A DNA stretch of 64,000 nucleotides, from assembly GCA_024636315.1 (NCBI GenBank), contig JAGXHJ010000065.1, forward strand, positions 1 to 64,000, given 5' to 3'. The position numbers and the translations under genes were made by a program. Positions 10,989 through 18,547 of this stretch are shown piece by piece. Positions within the stretch are counted from its first letter, which is position 1; the number at the start of each line of letters is the position of its first letter. Source of the DNA: Methylophaga sp. (GTDB taxonomy: Bacteria; Pseudomonadota; Gammaproteobacteria; Nitrosococcales; Methylophagaceae). The notes below the pieces were generated by a model. It made no database searches. It was not told the origin of the DNA and worked only from the letters and a program-made list of their open reading frames with translations.

Positions 10989-12052
10989 TGGGGCTATTAC
11001 AGCGCTATATAGCTAAATCAATATTAACCAGCACCTTATTAGTACTGCTGATATTGCTGGGTTTATATACTTTCATGGACTTTGTAGCTGAGCTTGAAGA
11101 TTTAGGTAAAGGTGAATATCACCTAAAAGAAGCCGCTAGTTATATTTTATTGTCGATGCCTGGGAGAATTTACGAACTGTTACCGATAGCGGCACTGTTA
11201 GGCAGTGTTCTAGGGTTAGGTAACCTCGCCAGTCAAAGTGAGTTAGTTGCAATGCGTGCCGCGGGAGTATCAGTACAGCAGATTAATAAAGCGGTCATGA
11301 TTGTGGCTCTCTGTTTAATGGTTGTGGCTGTATTTGTAGGTGAGATATTACGACCACCATTAGAACAACAGGCACGTGAAATCCAGTCTACAGCGCAGAC
11401 AGGTACGGTGGGTTCTCGATCAGAACATGGTTTTTGGACACGTGATGGCCTGCATTTTAATCATATTCGTTCTATTCAGCCTGATGGCCGTTTTGCAGAT
11501 ATCTCGATTTATGAGTTTGACCAACAACATCGATTACGAGTAGTGACAAAAGCACAAGAAGCCTATTATGAAGGTACAACTTGGGCATTATCTGATGTAG
11601 TACAAAGTACGATTGATGAAAAAGGAGTAGAAATTCGATCTATAGCTCATGCCGTTTGGCGATCGCAACTTAACCCAGGGATGGTCAATATTGTGCTGGT
11701 GCCACCTGAGTTTTTACCCATTTGGAGTCTATTAGATTATATAAACTATTTAAAAGACAATCATCAAGCTGCCGCACAGTATGAAATAGCCTTTTGGATG
11801 AAAATTATGATGCCTATCAGCTCCGCTGTGATGGTTTTTCTCGCCGTACCCTTTGTATTTGGTTCCTTGCGCTCTGCACCTATTGGCGGTCGTATATTAG
11901 TCGGCGCGTTAGTTGGGATAACGTTTCATTTATTGAATCAGAGTTTTCAACATCTTGGGATAGTGTTTGGCATCTTACCGTGGCTTACGGCTGCCTTGCC
12001 TACTCTGGTCTTTGCCATATTGGGCGTATTCTTAATGCGGCGCGTTCATTGA
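10985..12052 (+). CDS. lptG: LPS export ABC transporter permease LptG
   Basis: Second permease of the LptB2FG exporter; it forms the LPS-binding cavity with LptF and works with LptA, LptC and outer-membrane LptD (present at 54832). The 355-aa protein shows the family order of TM helices 1-3 (LLVLLILLGLYTFMDFV, then the MPGRIYELLPIAALLGSVLGLG region), a periplasmic jellyroll, and TM 4-6 near the C-terminus ending in FAILGVFLMRRVH. The start ATG overlaps the end of lptF. A bidirectional terminator at 12119-12149 closes the operon, immediately before the prophage. Confidence 0.95.
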   Translation: MMGLLQRYIAKSILTSTLLVLLILLGLYTFMDFVAELEDLGKGEYHLKEAASYILLSMPGRIYELLPIAALLGSVLGLGNLASQSELVAMRAAGVSVQQINKAVMIVALCLMVVAVFVGEILRPPLEQQAREIQSTAQTGTVGSRSEHGFWTRDGLHFNHIRSIQPDGRFADISIYEFDQQHRLRVVTKAQEAYYEGTTWALSDVVQSTIDEKGVEIRSIAHAVWRSQLNPGMVNIVLVPPEFLPIWSLLDYINYLKDNHQAAAQYEIAFWMKIMMPISSAVMVFLAVPFVFGSLRSAPIGGRILVGALVGITFHLLNQSFQHLGIVFGILPWLTAALPTLVFAILGVFLMRRVH

Positions 12053-12087
12053 TATAGGCTGTTTGCTGTAGTTTATGTCAATATCGT

Positions 12088-12099
12088 GGGGGGGGGGGG
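12088..12099. repeat. Homopolymer of 12 G
   Basis: A run of twelve G residues lies in the lptG-attL gap, outside any recognised gene. Such tracts change length by slipped-strand mispairing and are also error-prone in sequencing. No reading frame obviously depends on it. Confidence 0.8.
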
Positions 12100-12118
12100 C
12101 TGAGTTTTGGGCAATAAA

Positions 12119-12149
12119 AAAGGCTTGGGTAAAATACCTAAGCCTTTTA
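12119..12149 (-). terminator. Bidirectional intrinsic terminator, original terminator of the distal tRNA-Glu
   Basis: AAGGCTTGGGTA and TACCTAAGCCTT arms form a 12-bp stem with one wobble. T-runs lie on both strands, so it can serve lptG on the plus strand and the tRNA cluster on the minus strand. It is a close relative of the hairpin at 54337-54363 between the two tRNA-Glu genes. This supports the view that the prophage split a tRNA-Glu gene from its own terminator. Confidence 0.8.
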
Positions 12150-12153
12150 TATA

Positions 12154-12169
12154 TGGTGTCCCCAAGGGG
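12154..12169. other. attL: left prophage attachment site (tRNA-Glu 3' tip remnant)
   Basis: TGGTGTCCCCAAGGGG here matches the 3' end of the tRNA-Glu gene at 54220-54235 in 15 of 16 positions. The last 12 bases (GTCCCCAAGGGG, 12158-12169) are identical and then homology stops. The bases to the left (CCTTTTATATATGG) match the stretch beside the second tRNA-Glu, so host DNA lies to the left and phage DNA to the right. The T/C difference in the discriminator position shows that the phage supplied the GCCA end of the rebuilt tRNA. Confidence 0.75.
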
Positions 12170-12880
12170 AGTCGGGCTTACCCCCTCACTAGACTATATT
12201 TCTGTCGTAAATCTTTAATCATAGTGCAGTTTATTGACGCTAATTCTTTCTCTGTAGTGCGTTTGGATCCCAGCAAGGCTAGTTAGAACCCTCCGTTTTT
12301 CATCGATTAGGCTCGCCTTTTTCATCTATTAATATTGTGCCATTGGCACATTCATTACTTATATTGGCCAACCAAGCCTTACCTTTGCTATTCCCCCGCA
12401 CCCCCAACCGAGTAATTGTGACGAAAATCACCAAAAAAGTGATTCTCTAAAGACGCTACGCTCTGGGGCTGGTGAGGCGTGGTGGGCTTAACTTGCGGAA
12501 CTGCGTGGGGTGTTGAGCTATGCTGTTGATATTTGAGCAGTTTTATTTTTTAACGTTTCTTAAATCCACGCAATTCACTCTATTTCCCACGCGGTTTATG
12601 TTTTTATCCACGCTTGTTTGTTTTTCACCCCCATATATTTATATATTTATCTCTTTGAAAGAAAAGAAGAAATAAGAATATAGGAGAAAAATACGTTCCG
12701 CAGGTTAAAAACGAACTGCGCTTTTTGTTTTTTCAATCCACGCAAGTTATTTCCGTCCCCGCAGTTAAGTTGCGGGAACTTGTGTGGAATGATTGCTATA
12801 TAAATCAGCGTGTTATGTTATAATTAGCCCTAATCCGCAGGTCCGCAAGTTGCGCTGCCCCTACCTAGTTTTGGTGTCTT
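12170..12880. promoter_or_regulatory. Repeat-rich noncoding left arm of the prophage
   Basis: About 710 bp without a supported gene. It carries many short related motifs. CCGCA(A/G)GTT-like sites occur in both orientations near 12490, 12498, 12697, 12713, 12739, 12759, 12769, 12836 and 12843. ATCCACGC repeats lie near 12564, 12606 and 12735; the one preceded by TT resembles a DnaA box (TTATCCACA). An AT-rich block occupies about 12630-12690. The layout could serve as integrase arm sites, repressor operators or a replication origin; I cannot decide among them. Confidence 0.55.
12816..12824 (+). promoter_or_regulatory. Extended -10 promoter for the tyrosine recombinase gene
   Basis: TGTTATAAT matches the extended -10 pattern (TGnTATAAT), 57 bp before the recombinase ATG. 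A -35 is poor: TTGCTA at 12793 is 20 bp away. Two CCGCA(R)GT motifs lie directly downstream of the -10 (12836-12856), where a bound protein would block transcription. Confidence 0.5.
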
Positions 12881-13882
12881 ATGGATTTAGATTCACAAAT
12901 TGAAGATTGGCTAGAATGGTTATCATTAAATAAGGGTCGTTCTGAAGCGACGATTATTAAATATCGTGGTTATTTAGACTGTTTTAATGGCTTTTTGGAT
13001 GGTAAAAATATTGGTGACGTCGATTTAGGACTACTAGAATCATTTAGTGGTAAATTTTTGTTCGATCGTGGTTTGTCTTCACGAAGTCGAAGTGCTGCAG
13101 TGTCTGCTATTCGTAATTTCTTCTCCTGGGCTAAGCTAAAAGGCTTTGTTAAAAGTGATCCGTCGAGCAGTCTCTCTCATCCATCGATTGGGCGGCGATT
13201 ACCTAGATCAATTTCACTACAGGATGCTGAAAAATTATTACGTGAAGCCGATTTAGACACCTTTGCAGGCGTTCGTGATGCTGCAATGATGTCATTATTG
13301 ATTGGTTGCGGTATGCGCGTGTCAGGAATGTGTGATCTTAATCAATCTAGTCTTATATTTACTGCTGATGAAACTGGACGAGAACGGTTGGTTGTCAGGG
13401 CTAAAGAAAAAGGCAGCAAGGAGCGACTTATTCCGGCACCAATTGAGGTTCTGTTGTTGTTACGTGCTTATCTTGGCCATGAGCAGCTGGAAAGTATTGA
13501 TCGATTGTTACCTAATGGCGATCAAGTGTTATTTGTATCAATAAGGAACCGTTTTGTTCCTGAGCATGAATATCGTGGAGAGAACAGGCGATTCGCACCA
13601 CGTTCAGTGAACGACATGTTAGCCAAATATGCTAAGCAATCAGGTGTATCCGTTGCCTTTGCTCACCCACATGCTTTACGGCATCTATATGGCACTGAAT
13701 TACTCGAGAGTGATGTGAACATATTAAACGCTCAGGCATTGATGGGACATGAGAATGCCGACACAACAGCCATCTATGCTCACACTGCCATGCGTAAGTT
13801 ATCAGCTGAAGTTGATAGGGCTAATCCTCTCGGCAAGATACGCACACCAGTATCCGATCTCGTCGCCCACTTAAACCGCTAA
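12881..13882 (+). CDS. Tyrosine recombinase / integrase (XerC/D-like)
   Basis: Full-length tyrosine recombinase of 333 aa with an N-terminal SAM-like core-binding domain (about 1-95) and a C-terminal catalytic domain. The catalytic set is complete: Arg146 in GCGMRVSG, a Lys in KEKGSKERLIP, His264/Arg267 in PHALRH, His290 in MGHEN and Tyr299 in IYAHT. It strand-exchanges DNA through a 3'-phosphotyrosine link. The position about 710 bp from attL suggests the prophage integrase, but a serine recombinase sits at attR, so this enzyme may do another job such as dimer resolution. Sequence style is closer to XerC/D and plasmid resolvases than to lambda Int, as there is no obvious arm-binding domain. 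Confidence 0.9.
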   Translation: MDLDSQIEDWLEWLSLNKGRSEATIIKYRGYLDCFNGFLDGKNIGDVDLGLLESFSGKFLFDRGLSSRSRSAAVSAIRNFFSWAKLKGFVKSDPSSSLSHPSIGRRLPRSISLQDAEKLLREADLDTFAGVRDAAMMSLLIGCGMRVSGMCDLNQSSLIFTADETGRERLVVRAKEKGSKERLIPAPIEVLLLLRAYLGHEQLESIDRLLPNGDQVLFVSIRNRFVPEHEYRGENRRFAPRSVNDMLAKYAKQSGVSVAFAHPHALRHLYGTELLESDVNILNAQALMGHENADTTAIYAHTAMRKLSAEVDRANPLGKIRTPVSDLVAHLNR

Positions 13883-13926
13883 ATTTATAGGATATCAATG
13901 CCATGCCCACCTTCTTTGTTAGTAAT

Positions 13927-14057
13927 AGACGCTTGGAAAACATATACCGTGTGTTTAGTTATTATCTTAAACCTAGTAAGTATGTGTGTTTGCGAGTAGT
14001 TGTGAGCTGTACACGAAATGACCAGTCAAACGGGCTAAAGCCTACAGACGCTTGGAA
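13927..14057. repeat. 12-bp direct repeat AGACGCTTGGAA
   Basis: AGACGCTTGGAA occurs at 13927-13938 and 14046-14057 in the 245-bp gap after the recombinase gene. The role is unknown. No gene is supported in this gap. Confidence 0.6.
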
Positions 14058-14062
14058 GTACA

Positions 14063-14091
14063 AACTGCGCTTTATTTAATAAAGCGCAGTT
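14063..14091. promoter_or_regulatory. Perfect 14-bp inverted repeat (AACTGCGCTTTATT arms)
   Basis: AACTGCGCTTTATT, a single T, then its exact reverse complement. It may be a terminator for the recombinase gene (poor U-tract) or a dimeric operator. The half-site AACTGCGCTTT recurs at 12714 and, inverted, inside the promoter at 30609-30638. Confidence 0.6.
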
Positions 14092-14127
14092 CATTAACTT
14101 ATTTGCACATAAGAATGAGGGCTCACA

Positions 14128-14610
14128 ATGGCTGATATAGAAGTAAGACGCAGTTCAAACACGGAAATGATTGCTAATGAAGTCCAATGCCAAGGGGTGG
14201 GGGCACGGCATAGCGATACTCGATCTCTCCCAAGGGGGGGAGGTTACCTAGATATCTGCACTACTTTTGAAGTTTCAGAAAAAAAATCTCGCGATCCGCG
14301 GATTAGTGAATTGCACGATATGGGGATTAGTGGTTTCTGGCGAAGCTTGGCCGAAGACATCGGTTTTGATGCTTTTCTTGTGGTTTGGGAAAGCATGAGC
14401 AACCAAGCATTAAACAGTGATGATGGCCATCGCGTTTATGTGCCTCGATATGACGCGTTTATGCGATATCAACGCAACAGGTTTATTGTCGCATTGGCGG
14501 GTAATGGGCTTAAGGCTAAAGAGATCAAAGAACAGGTCATGCACGCGCTAGGTGACGACATCACTACGAACCATATTAGTCGATTAATTAGGCAATATAA
14601 TGCTAATTAA
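14128..14610 (+). CDS. Putative Mor/C-like transcription activator
   Basis: A 160-aa protein whose C-terminal half resembles the Mor/C activators of Mu-like phages. A short helical segment (FWRSLAEDIGFDAFLVVWES) is followed by GHRVYVPRYDAFMRY, like the VYVPxxxxLxR linker of that family. A helix-turn-helix candidate follows (FIVALAGNGLKAKEIKEQV, then DDITTNHISRLIRQY). Mor and C activate promoters that lack a good -35. This gene sits immediately upstream of the late operon and of the first of four promoters with a non-standard -35 region, which fits such a role. The first 60 residues have no family resemblance. A small-terminase or other DNA-binding role is the main alternative. Recognition is by motif only. 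Confidence 0.45.
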   Translation: MADIEVRRSSNTEMIANEVQCQGVGARHSDTRSLPRGGGYLDICTTFEVSEKKSRDPRISELHDMGISGFWRSLAEDIGFDAFLVVWESMSNQALNSDDGHRVYVPRYDAFMRYQRNRFIVALAGNGLKAKEIKEQVMHALGDDITTNHISRLIRQYNAN

Positions 14611-14622
14611 GTAGTCGTTCTT

Positions 14623-14656
14623 CCCCCTTATTTTGCTTGTGTTGACCTGTTTTAAT
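14623..14656 (+). promoter_or_regulatory. Late promoter, copy A (degenerate, no leader)
   Basis: CCCCC at 14623-14627, TTTTGCTTG at 14631-14639, 11 bp, then TTTAAT at 14651-14656: the same spacing as copies B, C and D. It lacks their conserved leader and hairpin. Predicted transcription would begin near 14663, practically at ATG 14664 of the next gene. Confidence 0.55.
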
Positions 14657-14663
14657 GTTCAAC

Positions 14664-15599
14664 ATGGCTAAAAACCGCGATTTAAATTCCCCTCTGACAT
14701 CGGTCAGCTTTTCATGCCCAGAATGTAGGCATAAATTCGCCGTGTCTCCATCCAAAATTGAAGACGCTCCTGAACGCGATCATGCCTATCAATATTTTGC
14801 TGATTGCCCTGAATGTGGCACTGAATCTGGTCAAGCGTCATGGGAAAAGGCGTTAATGGCCTCATATGGCAAACATACAGGCCCCAAAACCGAACAAGGC
14901 AAGCAGAACACTACTGAAAACTTAGCCGGACACCCAACACCAGAAGAGACCTTGCGAACTCGTTTTAATGCGATGAAACATGGTTTAAAGGCGCGTGTTG
15001 CTACTTATTTCCCTGCTAAGCCTGGTCAATATCCACATTGTGCTAGTTGCCAGATTGATTGGGATGATTGTCGACCGCAAGTTGCTTGCATGAAACGTAC
15101 TGAATTGTTTATGCGTCATCAAATAGCGTTCGAGTCGCGTGATCCATCATTATTGTTAGATATCCGGTCTGATTTGCAGTCGAATATTCAGGCGATCATT
15201 GATGACATCATTTTAGCGATTGCAAGTGATGGGGTAGCCCTGAAAACACCTAAATATTACATCGATAAAGAGGGTAAGTTTCAACTAGCCGAATACACTG
15301 GCACTTATGGAGATAACATTATTATTGAAGAGGTGAACGCTCATCCATTATTAAAAGTTTTATCTGAATTTATTTCACGTAATAGCATGTCTCTGGGTGA
15401 TATGGGCATGACAGCCAAAGTGGTCGAGGGTAATGATGTGGTGATCGGTCATCTTTCTGAACAAAAAGAAGATCGCGAAACCTTACTTGGTTACCAGAAG
15501 CAACAAACTGAACAAATGGCTAATTTGCAGAAACTGATCGAAAACTCACAACGCAGAGTAAAGGACGATCCCTTTGTAATTGAGCATAAAGGTGGCTGA
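14664..15599 (+). CDS. Phage DNA-packaging-associated zinc-finger protein, candidate small terminase
   Basis: A 311-aa protein from ATG 14664; a further ATG at 14655 overlaps the promoter -10. Two cysteine clusters look like zinc sites: CPECRHKF with CPECGTE near the N-terminus, and CASCQIDWDDC with a later Cys in the middle. The motif GPKTEQGKQNTTEN followed by NAMKHGLKA is seen in phage proteins near terminases. The C-terminus is a Gln/Lys-rich helix. It directly precedes, and overlaps by 20 bp, the large terminase gene, so a DNA-recognition role in packaging is the best guess. I do not recognise a named family. There is no Shine-Dalgarno; translation may be leaderless or coupled. Confidence 0.6.
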   Translation: MAKNRDLNSPLTSVSFSCPECRHKFAVSPSKIEDAPERDHAYQYFADCPECGTESGQASWEKALMASYGKHTGPKTEQGKQNTTENLAGHPTPEETLRTRFNAMKHGLKARVATYFPAKPGQYPHCASCQIDWDDCRPQVACMKRTELFMRHQIAFESRDPSLLLDIRSDLQSNIQAIIDDIILAIASDGVALKTPKYYIDKEGKFQLAEYTGTYGDNIIIEEVNAHPLLKVLSEFISRNSMSLGDMGMTAKVVEGNDVVIGHLSEQKEDRETLLGYQKQQTEQMANLQKLIENSQRRVKDDPFVIEHKGG

Positions 15600-17181
15600 A
15601 CGGGTTAACAAGAAAAAACGTATTGAGCAGGCCAGCATTGCTGAGCGTGAAATATTGCGTTTCAAAGATGATCATGCACTTTGGCATAAACACATTCACA
15701 ACGTTGAATTAGACTCGATGCAAGTGCTCAAGTGCATCGAAATGGACCAGCACAAAAACACGGTTGATTTCTCTTGCCGGCGAACGGGTAAAACCGCTGT
15801 AAAAGAGATGTATTTATTGAAATACAATGCGGTTAATGGTGATCAATCACTTGGTATTATTGCCCCGCGTGAAAAACAAGCACTGACGAACCTGAATTAT
15901 CATCTTGATGCCATTCGACGTTCACCCATATTGGATTCTTACTTGATGTATCGCTCTGGTCGTAAACAGATGTCAGATACGCGCTACCAGTTTGATAACC
16001 GTTCAGGTGCCGAAGCTTATGGCATCATGGCTCAAATTGATGGTGATGACTTAACGATTGCCAGTATTGAAGAGGTTGATGATTTACCTGCAGACCGTTT
16101 GAATTCACGTTTCTTACTAACAATGGGTGCAAATCGTCGATTAGGTGCTAGTAAAACGGCCATTAATGACCCACAACTACGCATAACCGGAGTTTATAAA
16201 GGTGCTGACACACTCACTGAAATGATTGATGGTGGCCTTTACCACGTATTGCCAACGGTCAATATGTATCTTGGGCTTGAATTGGGAATTTTAGACGAAG
16301 CCTTTGTTATGCGAATGCGTACACAACTCTCACCAGATGAATACCTTCGTCAATTATTGTGCATGAATATCTCTGCCAGAAACTTGATATGGGAAAAACA
16401 CGTAAGACGTGCGATGTCTGTCGGCTTAGCTGCCAGCATTAAATTAGCCGAACCGATGCCAGGCATGAAATACAAAAAACGCGGCATGATTTCGTTTGGT
16501 TACGATGCCGGTGGTCATGGTGAAGACCCTTTGTCATCAAAACATTCATTAGTGGTGACTGAACAGATTGGTAACTTTACCTGCATTATTTTTGCTAAAA
16601 CATGGTCTGCAGGCGCCGATGATGGCGTGGTTAAGAAAGATTTAAAAGGCTTTTGGGCGTATTTCATGCCTGATTTTGCTATGGGTGATGCCTATGGTGT
16701 TGGCATGCTCACTCAACTTAACGATGAATTGTATGCCGAAGGCTTAACGACTATCGACCGGCGGAGCATTGGTGATGGCGATAGCACGGCCAGTACCTGG
16801 GGAGAGTGGGCTTTTTCTCCGATACGGTTCGAAGGCATGACCAAGCATTCAATGGCACAAGCGTTACGAAGCATTTTCCACAATAACCAAGCAGCCATTC
16901 CGTATTTTGATGATAGCGACACAACGCCCGAACTGGCAGACATTAAAGAATTAGTCAGGCAACTCCCCAACATCATTCCAGTACAAACAAAAACCAGTTA
17001 CGCCAGTTATAAGCGGGCTAATACCAAGATGGGTGACGATTTATTTGATGCGGCAATGGCCAGCGTGTGGGGATTAGTTACTCAAGGAATTTGCAGCATT
17101 CAAACCGTGATTGCACAGCGCACTCAAACACGTGAACAACTAATGGCTGCGCCTGCAGCTGGAACAATAGGATATCGTTGA
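15580..17181 (+). CDS. Phage terminase large subunit
   Basis: ATP-driven DNA-packaging motor and nuclease, 533 aa. The Walker A variant is SCRRTGKTA (about residues 65-73), the Walker B region is LTIASIEEVDDL, and the C-terminal RNase H-like nuclease begins with ISFGYDAGGHG and continues to FAMGDAYGVG. It docks on the portal encoded next. The start is uncertain: TTG 15580 overlaps the previous gene by 20 bp, and GTG 15592 is an alternative. Both are weakly supported by ribosome-binding sites, so coupling to the upstream gene is likely. Confidence 0.88.
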   Translation: MSIKVAERVNKKKRIEQASIAEREILRFKDDHALWHKHIHNVELDSMQVLKCIEMDQHKNTVDFSCRRTGKTAVKEMYLLKYNAVNGDQSLGIIAPREKQALTNLNYHLDAIRRSPILDSYLMYRSGRKQMSDTRYQFDNRSGAEAYGIMAQIDGDDLTIASIEEVDDLPADRLNSRFLLTMGANRRLGASKTAINDPQLRITGVYKGADTLTEMIDGGLYHVLPTVNMYLGLELGILDEAFVMRMRTQLSPDEYLRQLLCMNISARNLIWEKHVRRAMSVGLAASIKLAEPMPGMKYKKRGMISFGYDAGGHGEDPLSSKHSLVVTEQIGNFTCIIFAKTWSAGADDGVVKKDLKGFWAYFMPDFAMGDAYGVGMLTQLNDELYAEGLTTIDRRSIGDGDSTASTWGEWAFSPIRFEGMTKHSMAQALRSIFHNNQAAIPYFDDSDTTPELADIKELVRQLPNIIPVQTKTSYASYKRANTKMGDDLFDAAMASVWGLVTQGICSIQTVIAQRTQTREQLMAAPAAGTIGYR

Positions 17182-17182
17182 T

Positions 17183-18547
17183 ATGGGCATAATTTCTTCA
17201 TTTAAAAACATGTTCGGTCGAACAGAATCACCTACTACACAGCAAGAAAACCCATTGCCAGGTGACAGGTTCCCATCCACTGAACGAGGTAGTCGTTCGA
17301 CGCCTGAAAATGGCATGAAATACTTATATCGTCAGATGTGGGTTGATCCTGATCTTCGTCAAGCCATACTTGATTTACGGGACATGGACCGCGTGGATGG
17401 CCGGATTAAAAAGATCCATAAACGCATGGCGAACACGGCTGTAAAAGGTGGTCTTAAGCTTAAAATAACGAGCCAAAATAAACGCATTATTAAATTATGG
17501 AAGGCATTTGAGGCTCGACTACATCTCGACAAACATCAAAAGCTATATTCAGATGCTAGAGCCTTGGCAATGGAAGGAAATCTACCACTCCAAGTTGTCA
17601 TTGATGGACATAATCGTGTTGCCGGCGCGGTGCGAATGCCTTCTGAAACGATATTGCCAATCGTTGATCGGAATGGTCAGTTTAAAGATGTTCATCACGC
17701 TTACGATCAATATGATTTAACAACCGGTCAAGCGATGGCCTCGTTTGCGTTATGGCAACTGCAAATAGCTAGACTTGATCCAGATAGCTTTGACGATATG
17801 GGCGCGATGGGTAGACCGTATTTAGATGCTAACCGTGAAGTATGGAAAAAGCTACGCATGACCGAGCAGGATTTAGTTATTCGTCGTCGTCAGCGCGCAC
17901 CGCTACGTATGGCACACGTGCTTGAAGGTGCTACAGAAGAGGACTTGAAAGCATATCGAGAAACCGTTGAAGCTGAACAGGGCGAAATCACCACTGATTA
18001 TTATTTGAATAAAAAAGGCAGTGTTACTGCGTTGCAAGGTGACGCTAATCTCGACCAAATAGCCGATGTGGCTTATTTACTTGATACGTTTTATGCAGGT
18101 TCACCAGCGCCGAAAGGCCTATTCGGTTACACCGGTGATTTAGCGAGAGACATACTTGAAGACTTAAAACGAGATTATTTCGACGAGATAGATTCGATGC
18201 AAGATATTCAATCATCAGTATATGACCAAATATTTCGATTAGATTTATTACTCAATGGCATTAATCCTGATCAATACAGTTTTAGCGTGGTATTCAGTGA
18301 ACGTCGTACCGACACACCAAACCAACGTGCTGATCTGGCATTGAAACACCGAGCTATAGGTGTGCCATTTGAATCAGTTTGGGAAACAGCAGGACTTAAT
18401 CCGTCAGAAATATTGGCACAACGAAAAGCCGAACTAAATAGCAATAATCCATACCCTGAAGAAACCGATGATCTCGGCGGTGATGTGAGTATTACACCAG
18501 GCAATCAGCCAAAAGGTGAATCAGCTACAAGCATTAACAATGGCTGA
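17183..18547 (+). CDS. Phage portal protein
   Basis: Forms the dodecameric ring at the capsid vertex through which DNA enters and leaves. The 454-aa product follows terminase by 1 bp and shows portal-like features: LYRQMWVDPDLRQAILDLRDMD early, a central segment with RPYLDANREVWKKLRMTEQDLVIRR and RAPLRMAHVLEG, and an acidic, disordered Pro/Gly-rich C-terminus. Size and place in the gene order (terminase, portal, MuF) support the call. The last 32 bp overlap the next gene. Confidence 0.82.
   Translation: MGIISSFKNMFGRTESPTTQQENPLPGDRFPSTERGSRSTPENGMKYLYRQMWVDPDLRQAILDLRDMDRVDGRIKKIHKRMANTAVKGGLKLKITSQNKRIIKLWKAFEARLHLDKHQKLYSDARALAMEGNLPLQVVIDGHNRVAGAVRMPSETILPIVDRNGQFKDVHHAYDQYDLTTGQAMASFALWQLQIARLDPDSFDDMGAMGRPYLDANREVWKKLRMTEQDLVIRRRQRAPLRMAHVLEGATEEDLKAYRETVEAEQGEITTDYYLNKKGSVTALQGDANLDQIADVAYLLDTFYAGSPAPKGLFGYTGDLARDILEDLKRDYFDEIDSMQDIQSSVYDQIFRLDLLLNGINPDQYSFSVVFSERRTDTPNQRADLALKHRAIGVPFESVWETAGLNPSEILAQRKAELNSNNPYPEETDDLGGDVSITPGNQPKGESATSINNG

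Noticed and set aside
12485..12860. CRISPR array in the repeat-rich left arm
   Set aside because: The repeats are only 8-9 bp, irregularly spaced and in both orientations, and no cas gene is present.
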